Shown piece by piece: positions 15,073-26,691 of a DNA stretch of 64,000 nucleotides (the first letter of the stretch is position 1; the number at the start of each line of letters is the position of its first letter). The notes under the pieces were generated by a model. It did not search any database and was not told the origin of the DNA. It saw only the letters and a program-made list of their open reading frames with translations. The translations under genes and the position numbers were made by a program. The stretch is taken from positions 35,328,492 to 35,392,491 of the forward strand of contig CM077600.1 of assembly GCA_039654915.1 (NCBI GenBank). The letters run 5' to 3'. The DNA comes from Aquilaria yunnanensis. Its lineage: Eukaryota > Streptophyta > Magnoliopsida > Malvales > Thymelaeaceae.

Positions 15073-18000
15073 CAACCCAATTTAATTTATTTTATTATTT
15101 TAAGTATTTAGGTTAAGGCCCAAAGAAAAAAAATTAGAAATAAGATGCAAAGAAAAAGAAAAAGAGTAAGGAATTAAAAGAAAATAGAAAGGACACTGCA
15201 AAAGAAAGGAGGAAACGAGGAAGACGGGAAAGAAGGTAAAAAAAGGGAGAAATAGAAAAACTTAGGGTTGGTTATTTCTTTCACGTTTTTTTATGCGGTT
15301 ATTGATTTGTGTTAAAGAATTGAAAGAAAAAATTATTAATTAAGAATCAACTGGGAGAAACCTATAAATATTTTCTATAAGAGGAGAATTTTTTGTGAGT
15401 ATTTGTTAATTATTTTTTATGTATAATTTAGTTATTTTTAAATTTTAAAAAATAATTTAGGTTGATGATTTGATTAAATATAATTTATTCTTGATGATTG
15501 AAACAAATAATTGATTGCTAGGATTGTTTAAGATTAATTAGAAATAAGTTTGTTGAAGTTTTTGCTTGGTACGAGAAAGAATCTCGAATTGCATAAGGTG
15601 CGAATCGAAGAAGACGGAGAATTGAGTTTCTGGGTAAAAATTGAGCAAAGTCCCGATTGGGTACTTAAGGTTTATAGATGGATTTATCGACACCCAATCT
15701 TTTAAAAATTTGCAACTTAGCCACCGCAGGTAGGTTGCTGAATCTTATAATCGGGTTAATCACAGTATCAGTCCCTAAGGCTTCTAACATTACTTCAATG
15801 AATTCTTAGGTTCTAGAAACGTTCATTTGGGTCACTTTTAGCAACTGATTTTGGGTTATTTCTTGAATTGATTATGTTTTCATATAAACTTTTACATAAT
15901 TATTTTAGGTGGCTAAAGAATTATTTTAGGATTTGGAAAGTTGCATTTTGAGGTAAGTGGCTACAACTATTTCTAAAAATTAAATTGTTTTGATATTATG
16001 TATATATATATTATTCCTTCAAAGTGTTAAGTTTTCCAACTTAGTAATTTTTCAATATCTTGATTTAAAGCTATTTTGTATTAAATTGATTTTCAATCAC
16101 AATAAGAGTTTTCAAATACATGTTTTATTCTGAAATTATTTTCCAAGTGTTTTATTAATTTATTTATTTATATGCTTATTCAAATTTATTTGATTTATGC
16201 AATATATTGTGTTTGATAAAATAAGCTGAGATCAAGTATGTTTTGATTGTAATATTTTGTATTAAAATTTTATAACAATTGAAATGCTCTAAATTTCTAT
16301 TCTGATTCCGTTTTATTGGGTGTTGGTTCTATGTCGTACTACTGGGAAAGTGTAGTTTTGAACCCTCCACATATGGTATTCTGTTCCTTCTGTTTCACAG
16401 TTCACTATTTTATTAGGACTAGTTTTTTTGGGCACTCGTTCGTTGGCAATTCTTAGACAATTTTGGAAGCATTACAGCAATTTAAGCATAGTCACAGTGA
16501 TCACCCCCACCCACTTTGCTTTGAATTTTTAGTCCGTTATCCTACTCTGAACTGTACTGTTTTGGTTAATGATTTTTAATTGCAAATATTGTTTACTTGG
16601 TTCTCAAAATTGCTATTATATTGATTATGTTCTCACTCTTCAAATATTTTTTGCTGAAATTTATGTTATTGTTTACAACTTACAAGAATTATTGAAGAGA
16701 CTCTTGATCCCTATATGTTTTGTATATTATATTTTTGTTTCCAAAATTAGCCACTTGCTAGGTATTCATGCTCTCCCCGTTTTCACCCCTCACATAGATA
16801 AGGAGTAGTTTGAGTTAGCTGGCGAGAGAGACTATAAACAAACTGCAGTTCAAGACAGTTAGAAATATTTTGTTAGTATTACTATTATAAATTTACTTAT
16901 GTTTAAAAAACTCTTTAGATTTTGTTTCATTCTTTAGAGCTCTAATATTTTATGAATTATGTTCCGATTTCAAAAATTATAATTGCTTTGTCACTTGTTC
17001 TTGGAAGTTGAATTTTATAAATTTGGAATTAATTAGAATATGTAACCTTATGATGAATACTCATAAGTGTATTGCTATTAAAGGTTTAATTATCATTATA
17101 TACTTTGAGTATAATTAATTTCTCTAATTTAAAGAACTTTTTTCCACTGGGTTACTATTCATCAATTTACTATTCACCGACTTACTATTCATACACATAT
17201 TTCACTGTTTGTATGCATATGTACTGTACATATGTGATTTACTGTTTATTAATATTAAAATATATTTATTAAATAATTATTTTTTTATGTTGGCAAAATC
17301 ATCACTTGGCGACCATTTACGAGAAAAATCATATCTAGAGCTATAGATATTGGAATTAATTGATTCCAGATTTATTCAAAAGTTTGATCGTTTTCATTGC
17401 CAAAATCTGATTATGGATTAGACCATTCGTTCTTCAGTGTGCTGAAGAGCAATTTTGGTAGAAAAATCATAATTTGAGCTACAGACATCCGATTTGAATG
17501 AGCAAGTTATCGTTTCAAAGATAAAGAATAGATCTACAAGTTTTGTACTTTGTGGAAGAGTTTATTTGATGTGTATGGTGGTTGAAAAATTAAAAGAAGT
17601 TGCAGCCCACCTTTTTTATTTATATTTACTTACATTTTACTATTCTATTTTACCATTTCACCCACCCCAAAACTCTACAAATAGGCACCTTGGGGGGAGG
17701 ACAAGTTCATGCCATTTCTTGGGCCATTTTTATGTTCTTGTATCATCTTTAGCTTTTTTTCTTTAGTTTTGTTCTTGTTTTCAATTCCGAAAGTCTGTTG
17801 AAGTGTTTTCTTCTTGATCTTCTTCTTGTTCTTCATTTGATTTTCAATCTATATTTATTTCATCTTTCAACTTGTTTACTTTATCATGTCTAACTAATCA
17901 TCTTTTTACTAAGGTGAAAGAGTGAAACTTTTGACATAAAGGTTATGATTGATTTAAGCAGATTTTAAAGTAAACAGTATTTACTTTCTAAATCGTTTTA

Positions 18001-18566
18001 ACCACCCTCATTATTAAGTTAAAGTCTTGATTCATCATAGCCAAATCATTGGCAAAAAAGGTACTTGATTCCCTCTGTAGAATGTGGCTAAACCGGTTAT
18101 ATTGGAATCTTGAATTATTGTGGATAAAGGTTGGCATGATGGAACTTGAACTCATTTACACGTGTTGGCATTATAAGATCAATGAAAGCTAATGCTAACT
18201 AAATTCCCCGATTGGGATCTCCTCTATGTGTGGATCCCAGTTGATTGGCAAGATAGGCTAAAATTAATTATAACCGATATACTAAAAGTAAATCCCCTAA
18301 CCTTAGCTATTTTCTTGAAATTAAGTTTTTAAACAAAATTGTTCACAATTTTTGTCAATTCTTTCTTTATTTTTGTAATTTGTATTTCTTAATTCACTTC
18401 CCTATGATTTGAAACTTAAACTCCTGAGATTTTATTACTTGTGACAACTTACACTTGGATTATAACTATTAGAGTGCAGCACCTTACATGTTTAGGGAAA
18501 TTATTTTCTTAAGTATACAGCGTGTTATCATCCTGAGACTCTTAAGGTGGGTTTTGAGGCATGATA
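15073..18566 (+). repeat. 5' LTR of a Ty3/gypsy chromovirus (with extra internal block)
   Basis: Matches the 3' LTR at 22446-24145 in collinear blocks: 15073-15420, 15830-17050 and 18490-18566. The first ten or so bases of the LTR (TGATGTAATG in the 3' copy) are missing or changed. The LTR end is read as ggcatgata, where the 3' copy has gacatgaca (canonical CA end). Relative to the 3' copy it carries about 400 bp extra near 15420-15830 and about 1.4 kb extra at 17050-18480. Confidence 0.8.
17051..18480 (+). other. 1.4-kb block present only in the 5' LTR
   Basis: Non-coding sequence absent from the 3' LTR copy. It includes repeated ttactattca phrases near 17150-17200 and pyrimidine-rich tracts at 17750-17870. 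It is either a nested insertion or sequence lost from the 3' copy. I see no clear terminal repeats or target duplication. Confidence 0.5.
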
Positions 18567-18570
18567 GAAG

Positions 18571-18582
18571 TGGTATCAGATC
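18571..18582 (+). promoter_or_regulatory. Primer binding site (initiator Met tRNA), degraded
   Basis: TGGTATCAGATC lies four bases after the 5' LTR. The standard plant LTR-retrotransposon site for initiator methionine tRNA is TGGTATCAGAGC. The intact form is present at the equivalent position after the second LTR (24150-24162). Confidence 0.85.
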
Positions 18583-18599
18583 TATGTTCAATAAATTTA

Positions 18600-21500
18600 A
18601 AGGGCTTAGGTTAGAGAAATGCTAGGCTTTTGTTGCACTTAGATTTCAAGAGATGGTGGAGACTGCTATCATAATGGAAAGAAAGCTAGGCCCCATTTTC
18701 ATATCAAATGAGGGAAAAATAAACCTAAGGGATCTTCAAGCAAGCTATTTGGAAATATAGCAAAGAAACAAAATTTTACTCCAACTTATCTTGGAGCTTC
18801 TATGCCTCAAGATGTCCCAAAGTGTGATTATTGTAAAAATTTTCATTTCGGTGAATATCATCGGAAGACTGGCAGTTGTTTTTGTTGTGATAAGAAAGAC
18901 TATCTGATTGCTGATTGTAAAGAGCCAGAGACCAGAAATTCTCTTCGAAGCTTTCAAGCAAGGGGTAATTTACCAACTTTAAGAAAGCAAGATAAAAAAG
19001 GAGGTGCAACAAAGCACAAGTTCGAGGCCAGATATATGCACTTACTTAGCTAGGATACAGATGACTCTAATATAGTTGTTTCAGGTGTAATGAAAATTGG
19101 TTCTGTCTATGCTCGTGCCTTGTTTGGTTCTAATGCCAATTATTCTTTTGCATTACTAAAGTTTGTTACTAGATTGTCATGTGTGCTTAAACCATTAGAT
19201 TTTGAATTATCTGTCGAGACCCTTATAGAAAAGTCTATTGTTACTAATTCTGTTTATAAAGGGTGTGTAGTCAGAATTGAGGGGAGAAATATGCCTGTGA
19301 ATTTGATTGGGCTAGATATGTCTGACTTCGATGTGATTTTAGGGGTGGACTGATTATCTGCAAACCATGCTTAGGTTGACTGTCATGAAAAGAAAGTAGT
19401 ATTCCATATTCCTAATGAACTCGAAATCCCTTTTTGTTTCAGGAATATGCAACCTATCTTTCTTTGTCTCATTTCTGCTATGCATGCATGTCGTTTGTTA
19501 AGAAAAGGTTGTTAGGGATATTTGGCATTCATTGGAGAAATTAGCCAACCTGAATTGAAGCTAGAAGACATTTATATTATCAAAGAGTTTCCTGAGGAAA
19601 TTCCCAGGTTGCTCTTTGATCGAGAGATTGAATTTTCCATTGATCTTGAGTTGTGGACTACCAATCTCTAAAGCTCCCTACCGAATGGCACATGCAAAGG
19701 TAAAAGAGTAAAGGTACAGCTGCAAGAGTTATTCGATAAAGAGTACATTCAACCTAGTGTTTTACCATGGGAGGCTCATGTTTTGTTCGTGAATAAGAAA
19801 AATGGAAGCCTGAGGCTTTGCATTGAATACCGTCAGTAAAACAAGGTAACTATCAATAACAAGTATCCATTGCCTCGTATTGATGACTTGTTCGATTCAC
19901 TGCAGGCTGCACAAGTCTTTTTTAAAATTGATTTAAGGTCTAAGTATCATCAAATGAAGATTAAGGCTGAGGATATATCCAAAACTGCTTTTGGGACCAA
20001 ACATGGCCATTATGAATTTGTGATTATGTCGTTTGGTCTAACGAATGCACTAACTATTTTTTATGGACTTGATGAACCAGGTTTTTAAACCTTTTTTAGA
20101 CCAATTTTTTCATTGTGTTTATCGATAATATTTTGATCCATTCTAAGAGTACAAAGGAGCACGATAAGTATTTGAGAATTATTTTACAGGCATTAAAGAA
20201 GAAGCAGTTATATGCAAAATTCAAAAAATGTGAGTTTGGTTGTAGAAAATTTCTTTTCTTGGCCATATAATTTCAAAAGATGAAGTTTCTGTAAATCCAC
20301 AGAAAGTTGAAGTAGTGGTGAATTGGGCTAGACCTTCTAATATTGCTAAAATTCATAGCTTTCTCGATTTAGCCAGTTACTATCATCAGTTTGTTGAAGG
20401 ATTTTCGACCTTGGCTATGCCTCTATGCAAGTTAGTTCGAAAAAATGCTAAGAGTGGACTAAAGACTATGAGGAAAGCTTCCAGGAGTTAAAGTGAAGAT
20501 TAGTAACTGCATTTATCCTTACCATCCCATCCAGCATTAAAGGTTATGAAATTTATTGTGATGCTTCACATATTGGTTTAGGGTGTGTACTTGTGCGGAA
20601 TGAAAGAGTTGTTGCTTCTATCTCCATGTAGTTGAAGCCAACGAGTAGAATTATCCTATGCATGACATGGAATTAACCACAGTTATCTTTGCCTTAAAGA
20701 GTTGGAGACATTATCACTATGGTGTTTCTTATAAAGTATTTATTGATCATTAAAGTTTGCAATAAATATTTATACAAAAAGAATTGAATCTCAGGCAATG
20801 AAGATGGCTTGAGTTGCTGAAAGATTATGATCTAAATATTTGCTACCATCCTGGAAAGGCAAATGTTGTTGTTGATGCTTTAAGACGTAAATCCTCTAGC
20901 TCGTTAACTTCTTTATTTATTGACAAAAAAGTTATTCTTAATAATCCACGGAAGTTGGGAATAAAAATTATAACAGATGATGTTAATAATGTGCTTGTTA
21001 ACTTGATGGTTCAACTGACTTTAATTGAGAGGATCAAATTTTCTCAAAGTTCAGATGAAGGAATTAACAAGTTGAAAGAAGAAGTTGCACAAGGGAAGCA
21101 TCCGGGATTTTGTATTCATGAAGACGGAATTCTAAAGTTTGGTGCTCTACTATGCATCCTTGAAGATAAGGCTTTGAAGAAAGAATTTATGAGAGAAGCG
21201 CATAACACTCCTTACATTGTGCATCTAGGTGGAACTAAAATGCATAAAGACCTATGAGAGCATTTTTTTTGGCATGGAATGAAGAAGGAGATTGCTAAAT
21301 TTGTTGCAAAGTATCAGACTTGCCAACAAGTCAAAGTGAAACATCAAAAGCTTTCAGGACCTTTACAGTCTCTTCCAATTCCTAAATGGAACTAGGAACG
21401 CATCACTATGGATTTTGCTGTGGGACTTCCAAGGACTACCAGAGGCAATAATGCTATTTGGGTGATTGTTGATTGTTTATCTAAATCTGTCCACTATTTG

Positions 21501-22440
21501 TCATTCTAAGAAAGTGCAAGTTTAGAAAAGTTAGCTAAGTTGTATGTGGAAGAGATCGTCCGTCTACATATTGCTCCATCATCTATTGTTTTAGATAGAG
21601 AGTTACAGTTTGTCTCAAGATTTTGAGGGCAATTGCAGAAGTCCCTAAGAACTCAACTCAATTTTAGCACTGCTTATCACCCTTAAATTGATGGCCAGAC
21701 AGAACGAACTATGCAAATTTTTTAGGATATACACTGAGCTTGTGTGCTAGACTTTGGAGGTAATTGGGATGATCATTTAGCACTTATTGAATTTGCCTAT
21801 AATAATGATTATCAGTCTTGTATGGACATAGATGCAGATCACCAATATGTTAGGATGACATAGATGATCGGAAGATTTTGAGTTCAGAGATAATTGTAGA
21901 GATGGTAGAGAAGAATCCAATTATTCGTGATTGGTTATGAATTGCATAGAGTAGACGAAAGAGTTATGTTAATATGAGAAGACGGGTGTTGGAGTTCAAG
22001 GTTGGAGATTATATTAAAGTATCATTGATGAAAGGAGTTATGAGGTTCGGGAAGTGTGGGAAATTGAGCATAAGATATGTGGGTCCTTTTGAAATTTTAA
22101 ATCGAGTTGGAGATGTCGCTTACAGAATTGTGCTACCACCATCTTTATCAGGAGTGCACAAAGTGTTTCATGTATCAATGTTACGTAAGCGCGATCCCAA
22201 TCACATTGTTCAACATCAACCTATTGACATTAGGCAGATTTGACGTATGAGGAGTGACCAGTGGAGATTCTTGATCGAGGGGAAAACATATTGAAGAGAC
22301 ACACTATTCCATTTGTAAAAGTTTGTTAGGACAAACATTTGTCATTCGAAGCTACTTGGGAATGTGTAGAGGAAATGCGTGAGAAGTATCTATTTTTATT
22401 CAATGAAGGTCAATTTCAAGGACGGAATTTATTTTAAGGG
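18600..22440 (+). pseudogene. Dead Ty3/gypsy chromovirus gag-pol (Tekay/Del-like)
   Basis: Domains occur in the usual order but are broken by many stops and frameshifts. Gag zinc-knuckle region at 18802-18930 (CFCCDKKDYLIADC). Aspartic protease region at 19090-19353, with the active-site DSG replaced (LFGSNANYSF). Reverse transcriptase at about 19810-20450: [15 protein letters not shown], then the catalytic box read as FIDNIL instead of YVDDIL, then FLGHIISKD after a frame shift. RNase H ends at 20814-20900 (YHPGKANVVVDALRRKS). Integrase spans 21200-21960 ([31 protein letters not shown]). The C-terminal region at 21974-22430 (FKVGDYIKVS, RYVGPFEI, HVSMLRK, EATWE) fits a chromodomain-bearing Tekay/Del lineage. 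Stop codons in every domain make it non-functional. Confidence 0.92.
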
Positions 22441-22445
22441 GGGAA
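22432..22445 (+). promoter_or_regulatory. Polypurine tract of the chromovirus
   Basis: A purine run (taaggggggaa) directly precedes the 3' LTR start TGATGTAATG, the expected second-strand priming site. Confidence 0.75.
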
Positions 22446-24145
22446 TGATGTAATGACCCAATCTAATTTAGTTTATTTTATTATTTTAGGTATTTAGGTT
22501 AAGGTCCAAGAGAATGACAAAAAATAAAAACAAGAAGCAAAAAAAAAAAAGTAAGAGAATTAAAAGAAAATAAAAAGGATACGGTAAAAGAAAGAAGGAA
22601 AAGAGAAAGACGGGAAAGAAGGTATAAAAAGGAAGAAGTAAGAAAAAGTTATGGTTGGGTATTTCTCTCACTTTTTTATAGGGTTATTGCTTTGTGTTGA
22701 AGAAGTGGAAAAAAAATCATCAATTGAGGATCAAATGGAAGTGACCTATGAATTTTTTCTACAAGAGGAGAATCTTTGATGAGTGTTTGTTAATTATTTT
22801 TTGTATACAATTTAACTATTTTTAGCTAAGTCACTTTTCAATCATCAACAATAAATTGGATTTCTTATTTCTAGCTAAGTCACTTTTAGCAACTGATTTT
22901 GGGTTATTTCTTAAATTGATTATGTTTTCATATAAAATTTTACATAATTATTTTAGGTGGCTAAAGAATTATTTTAGGAGTTGGAAAGTTGCATTTTGAG
23001 GTAAGTGGCTACTACTATTTCTAAAAATTAAATTTTTTTGATATTATGTATATATATATTATTCCTTCAAAGTGTTAAGTTTTCCAACTTAGTAATTTTT
23101 TAATATCTCGATTTAAAGCTATTTTAAATTAAATTGATTTTCAATTAAAATAAGAGTTTTTAAATACATGTTTTATTCTGAAATTGTTTTCCAAGTGTTT
23201 TATTAATTTACTTATTTATATGCTTATTTGAATTTTATTTGATTTATGCAATATTAAATAAGCTGAGATCATATATGTTTTGATTGTAATATTTTGTATT
23301 GAAATTTTATAACAATTGTAATGCTCTGAATTTCTGTTCCGATTCCATTTTGGTGGATGTTGCATCTGTGTCCATACTACTGGAAAAGTATAGTTCTGGA
23401 TCCTCCACATAGGGTATTATGTTCCATTCTATTTCACAGTGCACTATTTTGCTAGGACCAGTCATTTTGGGTGCTCGATTATTGGCGATTCTAGACGCAC
23501 TACAGTGGTGTAAGTGTAGTCACAATGATCACCCTACTGATTCTACTATGAATTTCTGTTCCGTTATTTTGCTTTGAACTGCTCTGTTTTGGTTGATGAT
23601 TTATAATTGCAAATATTATTGGCTTGGTTCTCAAATTGCTATTATATTAATGATGTTCTTACTCTTCAAATATTTTCTGCTGAAATTTATGTTATTTTTT
23701 TACAATAATTATTTTTGCTTGATCCCTATATGTTTTGTATGTTGTATTTCTGTTTTCAAATTCACCACTTGCTGGGTATTCGTGCTCACCCTGTTTTCAC
23801 CCCTCACACAAATAAGGAGTAGTTTGAGTTAGCTGGCTTGAGAAACTGCAAGACTAGTTGCAGTTCAAGATCGCTAAAAATATTTTGTTAGTACTACTAT
23901 TAGAAATTTACTTATATTTAGAAAACTTTTTGGATTTTGTTTCATTCCTTAGAGCTCTAATATTTTATGGACTATGTTCTAATTCCAAGGATTATAATTG
24001 CTTTATCACTTATTTTTAGAAGTTAAATTTTATAAGCATATAATTAATTGGAATATGTAGCCTTGGATGCTTGGGGAAATTATTTTCTTAAGTATGTGAC
24101 ATGTTATCGTCCCAAGATTCTTAGAGTGGGTTTTGGGACATGACA
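22446..24145 (+). repeat. 3' LTR of the chromovirus (1.7 kb)
   Basis: Starts TGATGTAATGACCC after the polypurine tract and ends gggacatgaca, followed four bases later by a good primer binding site. Collinear with the 5' LTR apart from the missing blocks noted there. The copies differ at many sites, so the element is old. Confidence 0.85.
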
Positions 24146-24309
24146 GAAGTGGTATCAGAGCCAAGTTTGATAAATTTGAAGACATTAGGTCAGGGAAATG
24201 CTAGGCTTTTGCTGCGTTTAGATATCGAAAGATGGTGGAGACTTGTATCATAGTGGAAAGGAAGCTAAGTCCCTTTTTTCATGTCAAATGAGGGAAAAAT
24301 AAACCTAGG
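24146..24309 (+). mobile_element. Second chromovirus leader (primer binding site and start of gag) after the 3' LTR
   Basis: TGGTATCAGAGCC at 24150 and about 150 bases that match 18571-18730 (agagatggtggagact-type phrase, then atgagggaaaaataaacc). An LTR followed by its own leader means a second element began here. Homology stops at about 24309, where copia sequence begins. Confidence 0.8.
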
Positions 24310-26507
24310 TCCCTTCCAATAAATTTAATAATCATGCTAAAAAATGTATTTTCATCGATTATCCTGTCAATCAAAAGGCTTATAAGCTTTATGATCTTTC
24401 CACCCATAAGTTTTTTGCTAGTCGAGATGTGAAGTTTCATGAACATATTTTTCCATATAATACAATTCAAACTCTTCCTTTTGGTCAGCCCCAACCAAAC
24501 AACCCTATACCCTATCATTTCTTTCAGACAAACACGTTTTCTGATCACTACCTTTTCCCTAAAAAAAATTCCAATCCATCTCCAGTTGATAATGAGACAA
24601 TCACCACCAACCCAACTCCAGCTCCTCTTAAAAACCTACACTCACTGTCCCAAAGATGTTTCTTTACTTTTGCTAGAAATCCCAAAATCCACAATTCTCA
24701 AACCAGAATCACCGATTTTGTCATTATCAAGTCTGTTTAACCCATCCTTTGCCCGTCCTCGTCCACCACCACCACCTTCACCTGAGGCTCTTTGTCGCTC
24801 TAGTCGCCTCCATAATCCACTGGTAAAATTATAGGATTATGTTTGCCCTCACGCATATTAGTTCTGACCAATCAAATTCTTTACTTCTAGGTCTAAATAA
24901 AAGTGCTCGATATCCACTGCCTAATTATGTGTCTTATCATTGATACGCCTGAGCATAAATCTTTCATAGCTCATATTAGCCAAGTTGCTGAACCACAATC
25001 CTGCGCTGAAGCTATTGCTCATCCTGAATGGAAGGTAGTGATGCAATCAGAACTGGAGGTGCTTAAAGATAATGGTACATGGACTCTTACCCCTCTTCTG
25101 GTTGGTAAAAGACGAATTGGCTGTCATTGGGTCTATAAAATCAAGCACAAGTCTAATGGTTCCATTAAGAGATATAAAGTCTGATTGGTAGCTAAGGGAT
25201 TTATTCAATTAAAAGGTGTTGATTACCAAGATACATTCTCTCTTATTACTAAGATTATTTCTGTTCGTTGTTTGCTTGCCTTGGTAGCTGCTCCAGGTTA
25301 GTCTCTTCACCAGTTAGGCGTCAACAATGCATTCCTCCATGGAGATTTTCATGAATAAATATATATGTCTCCTCTACCAGGGTTTCGAGACAAGGGGAGG
25401 AACATCTGTTTTATTGTTTACATAAATCGCTCTATGGTTTAAAGTAAGCCTCACGCCAGTGGTTTGCAAAATTCTCAGAAGCCATTCGATCAACTAGTTA
25501 TGTACAGTCCAAAGCTGACCACTCATTATTCAGTAGGAGATGAGACAAGTCTTTTACAGCTCTTTTGATATATGTTGATGACATCCTAATTACTGGAAAT
25601 GATCCTGAGAGTATTACTGATATAAAAAAGTTCCTGCATGGTAATTTTCATCTTAAGGATTTTGGTGAATTAAAGTATTTTATGGGAATCAAAATTTCTA
25701 CTTCTAGAAGTGGGATTTGTATCTTCCAATGAAAGTATGCACTAAAAATTATCAAAGATGCAGGGTTGTTGGGCGCGGCTCCCATTGATACTCCTATGGA
25801 GGAAGGTTTGAGGTTGTCAGGCGAGAGTAATTTCCTTAAGGATCCAGGACGCTATAAAAGATTAGTCGGTTGACTAATATACTTGATGGTTTCAAGGCTA
25901 GATATCACATATTCTATACATGTCTTGAGTAAGTTTATGCACCAACCTCGTAAACTTCATATGGAGGCCGCTCTTCGAGTTGTCCGATATTTGAAAGGTG
26001 CACCTGGCGGGGGTTTATTCTTCTCCTTAGATAGTGATTTCAGATTATGAGCATATTTAATTGGGCAGGATGTCTACTCATTAGAAGATCTCCTACAGGG
26101 TATTGTGTTTTCCTTGGACTTTCATTGATATCTTAGAAATCAAAACAATAGAAAACAGTGTCACTTTCTTCAGTGAGGCCGAGTATTGCGTAATGACTGG
26201 AGCTTGTTGTGAGTTAACTTGGCGTTGATATCTGTTGAGAGACTTGAGACTTGTCCATCATAAACCCGCCATATTATATTGCAATAACAATGCTGCTTTG
26301 CACATTGCAGCCAACCTAATCTTCCATGAGCAAGCTAGACACATTGAGATAGATTGCCACTACATCAAGAACAAGATCCAAGATGGTTCAGTAGTTACAA
26401 AGTTTGTGAATGCTTGTCATAAATTGGCAGATATTCTAACCAAACCTTGGGGGAATGTGGTTTTCATGCCTATGGTTCGTAAGTTGGGAACGTAGGATAT
26501 CCGTTTT
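24310..26507 (+). pseudogene. Dead Ty1/copia pol, 5' truncated
   Basis: Begins inside the integrase C-terminal region (KKCIFIDYPVNQKAYKLYDL, SRDVKFHE). A Pro-rich linker follows, then reverse transcriptase from 24960: NGTWTLTPL, WVYKIKHKSNGSIKRYKV, NNAFLHGDFHE at about 25320, and the catalytic YVDDIL at about 25570 (YVDDILITGND). The RNase H part includes LYCNNNAALHIA, FHEQARHIEIDCHYIK and LADILTKP at 26265-26450. Multiple in-frame stops. Gag, protease and the integrase core are missing, as is the 5' LTR. Confidence 0.92.
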
Positions 26508-26523
26508 CCAACTTGATGGAGAG

Positions 26524-26691
26524 TGTTAGAAAGTCAAATTTGTCATTTGTATTAATAGTAAATATATATTTGTTTTCCTTATGTATTCTTTAATTGTAGC
26601 AGTGATAGAAGCTAGCAAGTTGTATATATATCTCATCTCAAATATCAATAAAATTCATTTCAGTCAATTCAGTCTGTCTTTCATCTTTTCA
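26524..26691 (+). repeat. 3' LTR of the copia element (short)
   Basis: Starts TGTTAGAAAGTC directly after the copia polypurine tract (ttgatggagag) and includes a TATA-like run (tatatatctca) and aataaaattcatttcag. The right end, about 26691, is placed where AIG1-type coding sequence resumes (agcacttttgcc). The element therefore ends inside the first exon of an AIG1 relic. Confidence 0.7.
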
